Source: Micromonospora sp. Llam0
Lineage (GTDB): Bacteria > Actinomycetota > Actinomycetes > Mycobacteriales > Micromonosporaceae
Assembly: GCF_003751085.1 (NCBI RefSeq)
Contig: NZ_RJJY01000001.1
Coordinates: 1,426,001-1,490,000, forward strand
Length of the DNA: 64,000 bases
Direction of reading: 5' to 3'
Positions 22,486 through 32,181 of the stretch are shown here, one piece after another. The position numbers and the translations under genes are program-made. Each line of letters starts with the position of its first letter. Position 1 is the first letter of the stretch. The notes under the pieces are model-generated. The model ran no database searches. It saw only the letters and a program-made list of their open reading frames with translations, and was not told the origin of the DNA.

Positions 22486-24164
22486 GCTAGCTTGATCTTT
22501 AACCTGTGCGGCGTGGTCTGGGATTGGCCGATTTCTTCTTTCTGGAGGTCGTCTTCCCGGTTTGGCTGCTGGTGACGGTGTGGACGTCGTAGCGGCGGGT
22601 GGGGTGACGGTTGGGTGTGCCGGGTGGTCGTCCGGGGCCTGGCCGGGTGGGTTTCGGCGCGCTGGCGGGGCAGGTGCTTGTCGGACGTAGGTGCCGAAAT
22701 CCGCGGCGGACCCGGGATGGGGTGAGCCGTTCGGGTGGCGCTGGTCGTTCCCATGGGTGACGCAGGTCGGCGGCCAGTGGCCGGGCCAGCCTCAGCTGCG
22801 TGTAGGCGGCGATGATCAGCCAGGTCCACCGGTCGGCGGCGTGCGGGTCGCGCAGTTTCGGCACTGTCCAGCCGAGGGTCTGCTTGAACAGCCGGAACGT
22901 GTGCTCGATGTCGAAGCGGCGTAGGAACGCCTGCCACAACAGGTCGATCATCGCCGGATCCGGGCTGGGATCGTGGCCCGGCTCGTGGTCGATACCGGTG
23001 GACCACCACAACCATACCGGTTTCGCGGTCGCGCCCGACGGCAGCCGCCCGACGTCGAGACGGATCACGGTGCCTTCCAGGATCGGCAGTGCAGGGCAGT
23101 CGGTCCAGGCCGCGCGGCGGGTCAGTCTCGGATGCAAGCGGTGCCAGGCTCGGGCGGTGACGGTGCCGTAGAGGCGGGTATCGGTCACCGTGGTCACATC
23201 CGGGGCACCCCAACTGCGGGGGTCGCCGAAGATGAACTCGGCGCCGTGGCGGGGCAGCCGGCCCCGCCGGCCGGGCAGCGGTGGTGGCGCGGGTCGGCGC
23301 AGGACCCTGTCCGAGCGCAGCCTGGCCAGGACGCGCACCGGCAGGTCCCGCAGCAGCCAGGCCAGGCGGGCCGCGTCGTAGCCTGCGTCCATCACCACCC
23401 AGACCTGCGGATCGCCGGGCCGCCAATGGCCGGCGGCGATCAACCGGCCGACCACGTCCCGCAACTGGGCGGCGGTCACCGCCGCCAGATCCGCACCCGG
23501 AGCCAAGCGGACCGCGTCCAGCGGTGCGGTCCACGAGGTGCGGCCGGTCTCCAACGCCACAACGAACGCATACGGCCAGCCCGGAACTCCGATGTGCTGG
23601 TCCCTGCCACGGCCGTAGGTGTGACACAGGATCCGCTCCGGCGACGTGTGCGCCTCCGGCCGCAGCCAGCACGTCACATCCACGGCCAGGACGAGCCGCC
23701 CGTCAGCCGCCCGCGGCGGCGGCACCGCCGCCACCGCCGTACGCAGCCGTTGCACGTCAACCCGCCCGGCGGCCAAGGCGTCGTACAACGCGCCGTGCCC
23801 ACGGCGGTACTCCGCTACCAGCGACAACCCGGGCAACGACCGCACCGGCCCATCCGCGCACAACACCGCGTCGGTCAACTCGAACAACGCATCCGACCGC
23901 CGTGACAGGGCCTGGTGGAAGTCCCGCCGAAACCCGGCCAACACCTCCGCCGGATCCCTCACCGGCCCGGTCGAGACAGAGCCGGGTAACACCAGCCCAC
24001 TCAGATGGTCCAAAATCGTGGCCACGGCCACCGCCTTGATCTCGCGTCCTTGCCAGGGAACCCGAAGATCATCAACGGTGGCCGTTCCCACGTCAGCCCG
24101 ACACGCCGGAATCCTCACAGGAGCAACCGGCGCCCGCCACCGACGGGTTAAAAATCAAGCTAGC
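22486..24164 (-). mobile_element. Transposase element with 19-bp inverted ends
   Basis: The ends are GCTAGCTTGATCTTTAACC (22486-22504) and GGTTAAAAATCAAGCTAGC (24146-24164), inverted repeats with one mismatch. They enclose a single transposase gene. No convincing target duplication is visible. The right end supplies the TAG stop of the neighbouring NB-ARC/TPR gene, so the element may have clipped its last codons. Confidence 0.8.
22499..24118 (-). CDS. DDE transposase of the NF041680 type
   Basis: A transposase of up to 539 aa. Recognisable blocks include SDALFELTDAVLCADGPVRSL, the first acidic motif LAVDVTCWLRP, VVMDAGYDAARLAWLL and the C-terminal LRRFDIEHTFRLFKQTLGW with its glutamate, consistent with a DDE/IS4-like catalytic core. 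A basic tail closes the protein. The start is uncertain: the first in-frame GTG (24118) has no good ribosome-binding site, and relatives usually begin nearer the LDHLSGLVLPGSVS segment. The family name is recalled from similar Streptomyces proteins. Confidence 0.85.
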   Translation of the reverse strand: MRIPACRADVGTATVDDLRVPWQGREIKAVAVATILDHLSGLVLPGSVSTGPVRDPAEVLAGFRRDFHQALSRRSDALFELTDAVLCADGPVRSLPGLSLVAEYRRGHGALYDALAAGRVDVQRLRTAVAAVPPPRAADGRLVLAVDVTCWLRPEAHTSPERILCHTYGRGRDQHIGVPGWPYAFVVALETGRTSWTAPLDAVRLAPGADLAAVTAAQLRDVVGRLIAAGHWRPGDPQVWVVMDAGYDAARLAWLLRDLPVRVLARLRSDRVLRRPAPPPLPGRRGRLPRHGAEFIFGDPRSWGAPDVTTVTDTRLYGTVTARAWHRLHPRLTRRAAWTDCPALPILEGTVIRLDVGRLPSGATAKPVWLWWSTGIDHEPGHDPSPDPAMIDLLWQAFLRRFDIEHTFRLFKQTLGWTVPKLRDPHAADRWTWLIIAAYTQLRLARPLAADLRHPWERPAPPERLTPSRVRRGFRHLRPTSTCPASAPKPTRPGPGRPPGTPNRHPTRRYDVHTVTSSQTGKTTSRKKKSANPRPRRTG

Positions 24165-26508
24165 CGAAGCGTGGGTCGGGCGCGGGATATAGGGCTGCGA
24201 ACTCGTGATCCTCCACGATGCCGAGCCCGGCGAGTATCGTGTCCGACCGCTCCCAGTGCTCCTGCGCGGCATGGCTGTCACCCGTGCAGCTCCGGGCGTG
24301 ACCAAGTACCAGGTGGATGCGGGCCTGTCCGAGCTGGTGGCCCGTCTCGGTCTGGATGGCAAGCGCCTCCTCGCCCATGGCTCGTGCCTGACCGGCGTCG
24401 CCCTCGCTGAGGTGGAGTACGGCGAGGCCGGTAAGCGCCTGTCCGTGCAGGAGACGGAACTCGCAGTTCCGGGTAATTACGAGAGCCTGACCCAGCTGGT
24501 TGCGGGTCTCTTCATGGTTGTTGAGTCGCTGGTAGGCGGCTGCCAGGCCGATGAGCGCCTCGGCCTGGACCCTGACGAGATGGATCTCCCGTGCCACCTG
24601 TAGCGCGCGCCGGTGGTGCTCAAAGGCCTGCTCGAGATGGCCGAGCCTGCAGTGAACTGTGGCGTGGGTGTTGCGGGTGTGGGCTTCGAGCCCTCGGTCG
24701 CCGAGTTCCTGGGCGATGGCTATGGCGGACCGCGAAAGCTCGATCTTCGGTGTGGCCGTGTCTCGATGAAGCGCGGCAAGGCATCGCAGGGCCTCCGCCT
24801 CTCCAGCCAGGTCCCCCACCAGCCGGTGCACCGCCAGGCCTTCGGTCAACTGTCCACGTGCCCGGTGGAAATCGCCCAGAACGTGGTAGGCCTCACCGAG
24901 CTCCCGCAGAGTGACTGCCTCCAGCGTTCGTCGGCCGTACCGACGATGCATGGCCAATGCCTGTGAGTGGTGGTCCACAGCGGTCGCCAACTGACCCAGC
25001 GCCCGGTAGACGCTGCCGAGATTTCCGAGCTGCAGGGCTACACCATCGCCTTTGCCGAGCTGGTGGGCCAGCGCCAAGGCCTGCGCGTAGCAATCGGCGG
25101 CTTCTCGCAGCCGTCCACATTCCCGGTGCACCTCGCCGAGATTGTTCAGGACCGCAGATCTGACCTTGGGTAGCCCGACCTGCTCTGCAATCACCGAAGC
25201 AAACTGGTAATGCTCGATTGCTCGTGGATAGTGGTAGATGGAAAGGTAGGCGTCGGCGAGGTTGATCTGTGCGGCAGCCTCGCCATCGGCAGCTCTGTCG
25301 GTACGTGCCGCCGACAGTGCGGCCTCCCCGACAGCCAACCAGCCGACCACGTCCCGACACAGCCAGAAATACCCACGCAAGGCATCGCCAAGCCGCCACG
25401 CCATTTGTCGGGGGCCGTACATCGCCGCCCATCTCACCATGGCGACCAGGCTGGCCCGTTCACCATCGAGCCAGGCCAGTGCCTGAGAATGGTCGTGAAG
25501 CGAGACCGTCGCCACTGTCGGGTCGACGGTCGGAGGCAGCCTCAACTTCTCCGGATACAGCAGCTGGGCCGCTACGTCGACGGAGTTGAGGTAGTAGGCA
25601 TAAACGCCCGCGAGAGCAGCGTCACGAGCGGCATCTGACTCTTCGTGCTCAGCTCGGTTCGATGCGTAGCGGCGGATCAAGTCGTGACATGTGTACCGGC
25701 CGACTGCGTGCTCCGTGACCAGGTGGGCGTCGGCCAGCATCTCCAGCGAACTGCGAGCCTGATCGATGCTGATGTCAGCGAGCGCTGCAGCGGCCTCTGC
25801 GGTGACATCCGGGCCGGGCGTGAGCCCCACCAATCGAAACAGCCGACGGGCGGACCCGGGCAGGCGGTCGTAGGAGAGGTCGAACGCGACGGTGACGGCG
25901 CTGCGTGCATCGCCGGCCACCGCCAGAGTCGTCGCCGGGTCACCGCTTCGCAGCCGAGCCGTGTATTCCGCGATGGGGTGCTTCGGTCGGCCGGCCAGGT
26001 TCGCGGCGGCGATCCGCAGGGCCAACGGCAGATAGCTACACAGCCGCGCGAGTTCCGCGGTCGGTCCGTGCTCGGCCTCGACCCGTTCGGCGCCTAACAT
26101 GCGGGTCAGCAGAGCATGAGCTTCCTCACTGGTGAGCACATCCAGGCTGAGTCGGCGGGCGCCGTCGATTGCAACCAGTCCGCCAAGCTGGTCCCGGCTG
26201 GTCACCACCACGACGGATCGGGCCCCGCCGGGAAGCAACGGCCGGACCTGTTCGGCGCTGGCTGCGTTGTCCAACAGGATCAACATCTGCTTGCCTGCCA
26301 GCAGGCTCCGGTACGCTGCGGCCGCCTCGTCCGTCGCGGCCGGTACCTGCTCCACCGGCATGCCGAGGGCATGAAGGAACCGGGCCAAGGCCTCGACCGG
26401 CGCGAGTGGCGGATCGAGCGAATACCCGCGTAGATCTATGTACAGCTGCCCGTCCGGGAATCGATCGGCCATCCGGTGCGCCCAGTGCACGGCGAGGGCG
26501 GTCTTGCC
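24160..26508 (-). pseudogene. XRE/NB-ARC/TPR regulator, 3' half (split by the integrative element)
   Basis: This is the C-terminal part of an NB-ARC/TPR regulator of the AfsR/STAND type, which couples nucleotide binding to transcription control. It opens with Gly-Lys-Thr of the Walker A motif (codons 26500-26508), then ALAVHWAHR, the Walker B-like MLILLDNAASAEQVRPLL, GSVVVVTSRDQL-like sensor sequence, and about ten TPR repeats to the end. The 5' half, ending GGTAGVGKT, is at 51012-51395. Joined at the shared GKT codons they give one uninterrupted 907-aa frame. As it stands this half has no promoter or start of its own. Its stop TAG lies in the inverted end of the adjacent transposase element, so the very C-terminus may also be altered. 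Confidence 0.88.
26500..26508. other. Left attachment site core (attL) of the integrative element
   Basis: GGTCTTGCC, identical to 51012-51020. It encodes the Gly-Lys-Thr of the disrupted Walker A motif on the minus strand. Left of it is the regulator gene; right of it is element DNA, with the integrase gene starting 30 bp on. Confidence 0.85.
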
Positions 26509-26538
26509 CGGTCCCCGGTTCTAGCACATAGTTGGTGC

Positions 26539-28137
26539 ATGGACATTGATACTCCTCCAACGGTTGTGGATCTGTACCTTCGCTTGTCTGACCTGCGGGT
26601 CGAGGACTTGAACAGCGATGGTGAGAGCAAGGGGCTCGTGGAACACGAGCGGTTGTTGCGGGACCGTGCGGGTCAGCTCGGGTGGACGGTCGGTGAGGTC
26701 ATTGTCGAGAACGACATGGCTAACGGCAAGCCTAAACCGGCGTCGGCGTTCAAACGGCGCAAGATCCGGCTGCCGGACGGGTCGACGGTGTTGCGGGTGA
26801 TCCGGCCGGGGTTCACCCGGTTGTTGGACCGGGTGCGGGGCCGTCGGTCGCAGGCGGTGTTGGCGGTGGACCTGGACCGGGCGGTGCGTGATCCTCGGGA
26901 TCTGGAGGACATGATCGATGCCGTTCAGGAGACGGGTGCGAACGCGCAGTCGTTGTCGGGGTCGTTGCGGTTCACCGATGGGGGTACGGATTCGGAGATC
27001 ACTCTGGCGCGGGTGATGGTGACGATGGCGAACAAGGCCAGCCGGGACACGGGGCGGCGGGTCCGTGGGGAGCGGTTGCGGCAGGCGATGCACGGTCAGT
27101 GGGGTGGGGGTCGGCGGCCGTTCGGGTTCTGTGGTGGTCCGCCGCCGGTCGGGACCGGTGACCCTGGCCAGTATGTGTGCTCGTGGCACGGTGGCCGGGA
27201 CTGTCAGAGCGGTGTCACGCGTGTCGAGGTGGAGGCGTCGGTGATCGAGGACTGTTCACAGCGGCTGCTGCAGGGGGCGTCCTTGCGGTCGTTGGCGGCG
27301 GAGTTGCGGGCGGGGTCGGTGTCGACGGTGGGTGGTGCGGCGTGGTCCGCCGAGGGGTTGCGGGACATTCTGCTGCGTCCGCGTAACGCGGGGTTCATGG
27401 TGTACGGCGGGCAGATCCTGGAGGGGGTGGTCGCGCCGTGGAAGCCGATCGTCGATCCGGCGGTGTTCTTCGCCGTGCGGGATCTGTTGACGGATCCGTC
27501 CCGGCGGTCCGGGCCGGGGGCGGCGGCACGGTGGGTGGGGTCGGGGATCTACCGGTGCGGGGTGTGTCTTCCGCCGGGTGTGGAGACGGAGCGTCCGGTG
27601 ACGGTTCATGTCACCGTCGCGGGGCGTGCGCCTCGGTACACGTGTAAGGCGCGTAACCATCTGGCCCGTAATCAGGCGCATGTGGACGCGGCGGTGTTCG
27701 CGCATGTGGTGTACGCGGTGACGCATCCGCGTGCGTTCGAGTTGCTGGCCGAGCCTGCCCCGCAGGTCGATGTGGAGGGGTTACGGGCGCAGCGGGCCGC
27801 GATCCAGCAACGCGTGAAGCGGATTCTGGCGGATGAGTTGCGGGGGTTGGAGACTCGGGAGTACGCACGGGACGCCCGGCGTGAGGCCGCCGCGATGGTC
27901 GCCGAGATCGACGCCCAGTTGCACGCGAACGTGGGTAGTGATCCGTTGTCGCCGTTGGTGAATGCCCCGGACCCGGTGGCGGCGTGGCGCGACGCGCCTC
28001 TCGCTGACAAGCGGGTGGTGATCGACCGGCTGATGACCGTCACGATTCTGCCGTCCGGGCGGAAGGGCCGCGGGTTCGACCCGACCACGGTGCGCATCGA
28101 GCCGAAACATGACCTCGGTACCTTGGCCGCCGTGTAG
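26539..28137 (+). CDS. Large serine recombinase (integrase)
   Basis: The enzyme catalyses integration and, with a directionality factor, excision of the element. The 532-aa product has the resolvase domain with catalytic Ser17 next to Arg15 (YLRLSDL), the DRAVRDPRDLEDMI region, the recombinase domain (RGERLRQAMHGQWGGGRRPFGF), a zinc-ribbon part with YRCGVC and YTCKARNHLARN, and a coiled-coil stretch near residues 430-475. The ATG at 26539, 30 bp from attL, was chosen because the family normally begins just before the catalytic segment; the frame extends upstream across the attachment site. No small excisionase gene is obvious next to it. Confidence 0.93.
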   Translation: MDIDTPPTVVDLYLRLSDLRVEDLNSDGESKGLVEHERLLRDRAGQLGWTVGEVIVENDMANGKPKPASAFKRRKIRLPDGSTVLRVIRPGFTRLLDRVRGRRSQAVLAVDLDRAVRDPRDLEDMIDAVQETGANAQSLSGSLRFTDGGTDSEITLARVMVTMANKASRDTGRRVRGERLRQAMHGQWGGGRRPFGFCGGPPPVGTGDPGQYVCSWHGGRDCQSGVTRVEVEASVIEDCSQRLLQGASLRSLAAELRAGSVSTVGGAAWSAEGLRDILLRPRNAGFMVYGGQILEGVVAPWKPIVDPAVFFAVRDLLTDPSRRSGPGAAARWVGSGIYRCGVCLPPGVETERPVTVHVTVAGRAPRYTCKARNHLARNQAHVDAAVFAHVVYAVTHPRAFELLAEPAPQVDVEGLRAQRAAIQQRVKRILADELRGLETREYARDARREAAAMVAEIDAQLHANVGSDPLSPLVNAPDPVAAWRDAPLADKRVVIDRLMTVTILPSGRKGRGFDPTTVRIEPKHDLGTLAAV

Positions 28138-28166
28138 CCGCTGTGCCCTTTCTGGGTGCGCGCCTG

Positions 28167-28787
28167 CTATTGAGGTGGGGTGTGGGCTGCGCGTCGTGCG
28201 TGGACGCGTCGTCGGGTGGGGTTGGCGTAGGTGGCGACACCTGCGACGAGGATCGTGATGGCGGCGGCCCAGGAGCTGGGGTCGGTGTCGTGGCGGGCTG
28301 GCCAGTCCAGCGGGGGCAGATCGATGCCGGCACCGGCGGTGACCAGGCCGGTGGTGAGCAGGGTGGTAGGGATGGTCCAGCCCATGGTGGTGTGGAAGAA
28401 CGTTGTTCCGATCAGGGTGTATCCGAGTAGTCCGAGGTAGTTGCGGATGGCGCCGGGTGCGGTGATGGTGCCGGTGACTGGTTGGGCGGCCCAGGCGACG
28501 AGCCCGACGCCGACGGCGGCTGCGGCGGTGAGGTAGAACAGGTCGTATCGGTCGACGCGGCGAACGGCGAGGTGTTCCTGCAGTGGCAGGGTGGACCAGA
28601 TGGCGATGGTCGTGAGGTAGGCGGTGATCGCGGGAAGGACTGCGGCCCATGGCAGTGGGATCGGTGTGGTGGTGCCGATGATCAGGTGCTGGCCGGCGAG
28701 TTCCCGGGAGACGGCCGCGACGATGACGAGGGTGAGCAACAGGGGCACCGCTCGTCGCGATTTGGTCAGGAGCCGGTGACCGATCAT
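28167..28787 (-). CDS. Membrane protein of the ABC operon
   Basis: A 206-aa protein with about six predicted membrane helices (for example AVPLLLTLVIVAAVS, AAVLPAITAYLTTIAIW, YDLFYLTAAAAVGVGLVAW and WAAAITILVAGVATY). It has no nucleotide-binding motif. The ATG at 28787 overlaps the stop of the preceding permease gene by four bases, so the two are coupled; a 53-codon longer frame overlaps that gene and lacks support. It is probably a second membrane subunit of the transporter. It is the last gene of the four-gene operon. Confidence 0.72.
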   Translation of the reverse strand: MIGHRLLTKSRRAVPLLLTLVIVAAVSRELAGQHLIIGTTTPIPLPWAAVLPAITAYLTTIAIWSTLPLQEHLAVRRVDRYDLFYLTAAAAVGVGLVAWAAQPVTGTITAPGAIRNYLGLLGYTLIGTTFFHTTMGWTIPTTLLTTGLVTAGAGIDLPPLDWPARHDTDPSSWAAAITILVAGVATYANPTRRRVHARRAAHTPPQ

Positions 28788-30040
28788 GTGAACGCGCCGG
28801 GGGTCACGGAACACTGACGGACGACGTCGGCGTGGACGGTCAGCCACTGCTGCTGAGCGGTCAGTGGCAGGCGAAGGAAGCGGATTTTGGCGTGCTGCTG
28901 CGCGGTGTCTCGTGGGATGAACAGGCTCTCGTTGCCCGCTGCCCATGCGACGAGTAGTTGGGCCATCGCGTGACCGCTGGTCTCGCGTCCCACGGCGCAG
29001 GAGTCAGCGCCGAGAGCTGCGATGGCGATGTCGATGCCTGCGCGGTCGTAATGGTCGGCGCTGGGGGCGTCGAGGGCGAAGGCGATCGCGCCGGGTGTGG
29101 GCTGACCGCCGACGCCTCGGGGGCGGTGCTCGACCCGGGTGATGGCGAACGGTGTGGATTCCAGTCGCTGGCCGATGGCCTGTGCTCGTTGTCTGATCGC
29201 CGAGATGCTGCTGGTAAAGGCGGGGTGGACGCAGACCTCGGGTGAGGAGCCAACGCAGGACCAGGTGATGTGGCGGTTCAGGGTGGTGGATCGGCCGTTC
29301 TCGCCGATCACGGTTGCGGCGCCAGCGACGACAAGTGCTGCCGACAGGGCAGCTGCTGGGATCACCGACCGAGCCGGGGAGCGGACCTTGTTGGCGACCA
29401 GGGTGAGGGCCAGCAGACCAAGGCCGGCGAACCACAGGATCTGGCCTCGCATCGTCGGGGTGTGTGGCGTGTTGAACGGCAGGACGATCTCGACGGTGAT
29501 CGGGAACAGCGCGTACGTGGTCCCGCTTTGCCCAAGGTTCAAGATGGTCGACAGGTAGGTGACCAGAGCCGCCACGAACGGGGTGAACCGACCCGGCAGT
29601 AGGACACCAACGGCGTAGGCGACCGCGATCACGGCGGTGAACCCCATACCGGCGGAAGCCAGCCACCACCAGAACGGTCCACCCCACGTCGCTGAAGCCG
29701 CTGTGGGCAGCAGCGTTGCCGCCGTGACCAGGCCGTAGGCGGTGACGGCGCACGCCACCAGCACGCCGGCCTCGACCAGCGGAGCCTGCGCCGGATCCCG
29801 GCCTGCCAGAAGCCAGGCGTAGCGCGTGCCGCGACGCTGCGATCGTCCTCCCGCCCAGGCGGCGATGCCCGCACCCAGCGGAGCCATCAGCACCGGGGCG
29901 CTTGCCGCCGCGCCCGTGGCATACGACCAGACGGTGTCGGTGCTCAGCTGGGCGCGGGCCATGAACACGCCGACGGCCACCAGGACCGGAAGGGTCCACA
30001 AACCTGGTCCTCGGCGTAACTCGATACGGATCAGAGTCAC
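28784..30040 (-). CDS. ABC transporter permease subunit
   Basis: A 418-aa membrane protein. The first 230 residues hold about six hydrophobic helices (LWTLPVLVAVGVFMA, VLVACAVTAYGLVTAATLL, GFTAVIAVAYAVGVLLPG, LWFAGLGLLALTLVA and others). After a seventh helix (SAALVVAGAATVIG) comes a soluble domain of about 165 residues with cysteines in SCVGSSPEVCVHPAF, possibly outside the cell. It starts within the ATPase stop (ATGA-type overlap). It resembles ABC-2 permeases in layout but has an added extracytoplasmic domain that is not recognised. Confidence 0.75.
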   Translation of the reverse strand: MTLIRIELRRGPGLWTLPVLVAVGVFMARAQLSTDTVWSYATGAAASAPVLMAPLGAGIAAWAGGRSQRRGTRYAWLLAGRDPAQAPLVEAGVLVACAVTAYGLVTAATLLPTAASATWGGPFWWWLASAGMGFTAVIAVAYAVGVLLPGRFTPFVAALVTYLSTILNLGQSGTTYALFPITVEIVLPFNTPHTPTMRGQILWFAGLGLLALTLVANKVRSPARSVIPAAALSAALVVAGAATVIGENGRSTTLNRHITWSCVGSSPEVCVHPAFTSSISAIRQRAQAIGQRLESTPFAITRVEHRPRGVGGQPTPGAIAFALDAPSADHYDRAGIDIAIAALGADSCAVGRETSGHAMAQLLVAWAAGNESLFIPRDTAQQHAKIRFLRLPLTAQQQWLTVHADVVRQCSVTPGAFT

Positions 30041-30798
30041 ACAGACACCACCCGCGAGTGACGCAGTGTGGCGAGGTAGCCGCGCTCCAGATCGCTGTCC
30101 CCGTCCCCTTCCGAACTGGCCAGGCTCTCCAGCTCTCCGACGGTTCCCGTGAACGCCACCGCACCACCATGGAGAACCACGACGGTGTCCGCGACATGCC
30201 GGGCATCCTCCACCACGTGCGTACTGACCAGCACTGCCGCATCGCCGGCTAGCGTACGTAGAACGCGGCGCAATTCGATCCGTTGCTGTGGATCGAGACC
30301 AGCCGCCGGCTCGTCGAGGATGAGCAGCGCCGGCTCATGGACGATGGCGTGCGCGATACCCGCCCGGCGCAGCATGCCGCCCGACAGGATTCCCATGCGG
30401 GAGCTGGCCTGATCGGTCAGGCCCATCAGCCCGACTGCCCGATCCACCTTCGCGTCGATATTCCGTCCTGCGACGCCCTTGAGCCATGCGGCGTAGGCGA
30501 CGAATTCCCGGACGGTGTAGCCGGGATAGTGGGATACGACCTGCGGCAGGAACCCGACACGCGCCGCGACGGCCCGGAGACCGCCTCGACGCAGAACATC
30601 GCGACCGAGGACGTGAAGAGTTCCCGACTCTGGGCGTTTGAGGCCCACGATGGTGCTCAGCAGTGTCGTTTTTCCAGCGCCATTTGGCCCTAGGAGGACC
30701 GTCACCCCGGCCGGAACGATGACGTCAAGATCGTGAAATACTTTACGTTTCCCGTATCGCTGCGTCAGCCCACGCCCCACGACTGGGTCATCCATCAC
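30037..30798 (-). CDS. ABC transporter ATP-binding protein
   Basis: A 253-aa ABC ATPase with Walker A GPNGAGKTT (about residues 38-46), Q-loop FLPQVVSHYPGYTVREFV, signature LSGGMLRRAGIAHAI, Walker B LLILDEPAAGLDP and H-loop STHVVEDARHVAD. It energises the two membrane proteins encoded downstream. The Q-loop region is the DRA type common in drug or peptide export and self-resistance systems. It begins 21 bp after the small secreted protein gene, so all four genes form one operon. Confidence 0.93.
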   Translation of the reverse strand: MMDDPVVGRGLTQRYGKRKVFHDLDVIVPAGVTVLLGPNGAGKTTLLSTIVGLKRPESGTLHVLGRDVLRRGGLRAVAARVGFLPQVVSHYPGYTVREFVAYAAWLKGVAGRNIDAKVDRAVGLMGLTDQASSRMGILSGGMLRRAGIAHAIVHEPALLILDEPAAGLDPQQRIELRRVLRTLAGDAAVLVSTHVVEDARHVADTVVVLHGGAVAFTGTVGELESLASSEGDGDSDLERGYLATLRHSRVVSV

Positions 30799-30819
30799 GA
30801 TCCCCCCGATCGGTTGAGT

Positions 30820-31203
30820 TCAGCAGGTGTTCACCAGCAGGTTCCCGGTGTCCATGTAGGTCGGGTGAGAGGTGAAGAACGAACGGCCGTAGTAGTTGGC
30901 GCTCCGTCCGCCATCACAGCTACTGGTGCTGGCGATATAGAGGGTACCGGTATAGTAGTCGTCGTAGCTGGACACCACGGGGTCGGGCAACAGTGTCACG
31001 TGCCTCTTGATCTCGACGCGGAAGGTGCGAGTCGCCGACGAGGAGCACGACGCGTTGTTCCACGCCGTCATATAGCCACCGCTCTGGCTAAGGGCGATGT
31101 TGCCCTGGGAGCAGCCCGGCGGGTCTGCCCATGCCGGACTGGCGACCGCCAGGACGGACAACCCAAGAGCTCCCGCCAACACGGCTCCGATCAATCGCCT
31201 CAT
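30820..31203 (-). CDS. Small secreted four-cysteine protein
   Basis: A 127-aa protein of unknown family. A Sec signal peptide covers residues 1-26 (MRRLIGAVLAGALGLSVLAV start, cleavage after AWA). The mature part of about 100 residues has four cysteines (C31, C53, C96, C127), the last being the final residue, which suggests two disulfide bonds. It is rich in Ser, Thr and Tyr and contains SYDDYYTG and NYYGRSFF. The ATG at 31203 has CTGGAG upstream; a longer frame lacks support. It is first in the operon with the ABC transporter. A secreted toxin or signal with transporter-based immunity is possible, but no homologue is recognised. Confidence 0.7.
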   Translation of the reverse strand: MRRLIGAVLAGALGLSVLAVASPAWADPPGCSQGNIALSQSGGYMTAWNNASCSSSATRTFRVEIKRHVTLLPDPVVSSYDDYYTGTLYIASTSSCDGGRSANYYGRSFFTSHPTYMDTGNLLVNTC

Positions 31204-31584
31204 GCGATTCTCCAGATCTTCGTTCCAGGATGACCAACGAACGTCTCGACAGTGACTGGCTGAATTCACTACACCACTCGCCAGCGCCCAGGGTCAATGC
31301 GCGACCCCGTCACAGACAGTCATTCGGAGAACTCTCAACTCATCCACATTCCGAATGCACTCACAGAAATCAGCAGCAACTCTCCAAATCAGACAAATTG
31401 CTTCGGCGGCATGTTCGGCGTCCGAAGGAATGATCTTCAGAGTCGGGACGAATTCTTGACTGATTCACCAGGGCGCAAGCTCCACGCCCGCCCCGGCCGC
31501 CACAGCTGTCGCGTTTCACGGGCAATAACGATTCCCGATGCACACAACGTGCACTGGTCGGTCCCGACGGCGGCTCCGCTGCCG

Positions 31585-31614
31585 GGCGGGGCACTCCCGA
31601 AGGAGTGCCCCGCC
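31585..31614 (-). terminator. Hairpin terminator after the 31631-32098 gene
   Basis: A perfect 13-base stem, GGCGGGGCACTCC with its complement, closes on the tetraloop CGAA. It lies 16 bp beyond the stop of the gene at 31631-32098. The remaining 31204-31584 has no supported gene and should contain the promoter of the ABC operon. Confidence 0.85.
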
Positions 31615-31630
31615 ACGCGCGCGTTTGTCT

Positions 31631-32098
31631 CTATCCGTCGCTGCGTCTCGTCTGCCGTCGACGTCGGCCGAGTAGCGCGGCGACGGTGGCGCGCTGCGCG
31701 TCCGTGAGCGGCGGCCACTGGTCGACGTTGGCGGTGACGTGGGCCATCAACGCCTGGTCGCGGAGGATGGCCCGCAGTGCCGCCAGTTCGGGGTCGTCGG
31801 TGTCGCGGGGCGCGGCCATCGCGGCGAGGCGTTCCCGCATGATCGCCTTCACCTCCGATGGGTCGGTGTCCTTTGCGTGGTCGTGGTTGGGTGGGGCTGG
31901 CGGGTCCGGTCGGCTGATGCAGGCTGTTGTTCGGGTGCGGGGTGGAGGGGTGGCCAGCGGTAACGTCCCCCTGGCGTTGGGCTGGCGGGTCGGGTGGTCG
32001 GCGGGGGTGGGGTCGCTCTCGGGCTGTGGCTGGTGGAGCGTTCCCTTGTCGCCTGGTGGGCGACGGCGTGGGTCAGGTGTCGTCTGGCTTGTGGCCAT
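31631..32098 (-). CDS. Hypothetical protein of the integrative element
   Basis: A 155-aa product. The first 75 residues are Pro/Thr-rich and probably disordered; the last 75 (from about SEVKAIMRERLAAM) look helical and contain WPPLTDAQRATVAALLGRRRR, a tail often seen in small proteins of actinomycete plasmids and integrative elements. The ATG has GGAGG three bases before it, and a strong terminator follows the stop. No function can be given. The iteron-like repeats lie just upstream. Confidence 0.6.
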   Translation of the reverse strand: MATSQTTPDPRRRPPGDKGTLHQPQPESDPTPADHPTRQPNARGTLPLATPPPRTRTTACISRPDPPAPPNHDHAKDTDPSEVKAIMRERLAAMAAPRDTDDPELAALRAILRDQALMAHVTANVDQWPPLTDAQRATVAALLGRRRRQTRRSDG

Positions 32099-32181
32099 CG
32101 TCCTCCACGGTCGGTTCCGCTGGTTTCCGGTTCACTGCGGTCATCGCTTTTCGCCTTTCCTTCATTTGAGAATGACGCGGG

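Noticed and set aside
22449..23672. Second long frame within the transposase element
   Set aside because: It is an out-of-frame shadow of the transposase gene on the same strand, Arg/Pro-rich without motifs.
22972..24410. Plus-strand frames across the transposase gene
   Set aside because: Low-complexity translations opposite a conserved transposase.
30820..31203. Lactococcin 972-type bacteriocin
   Set aside because: Size and ABC neighbours are suggestive, but the mature sequence lacks the Gly/Trp-rich lactococcin 972 pattern and has four cysteines.
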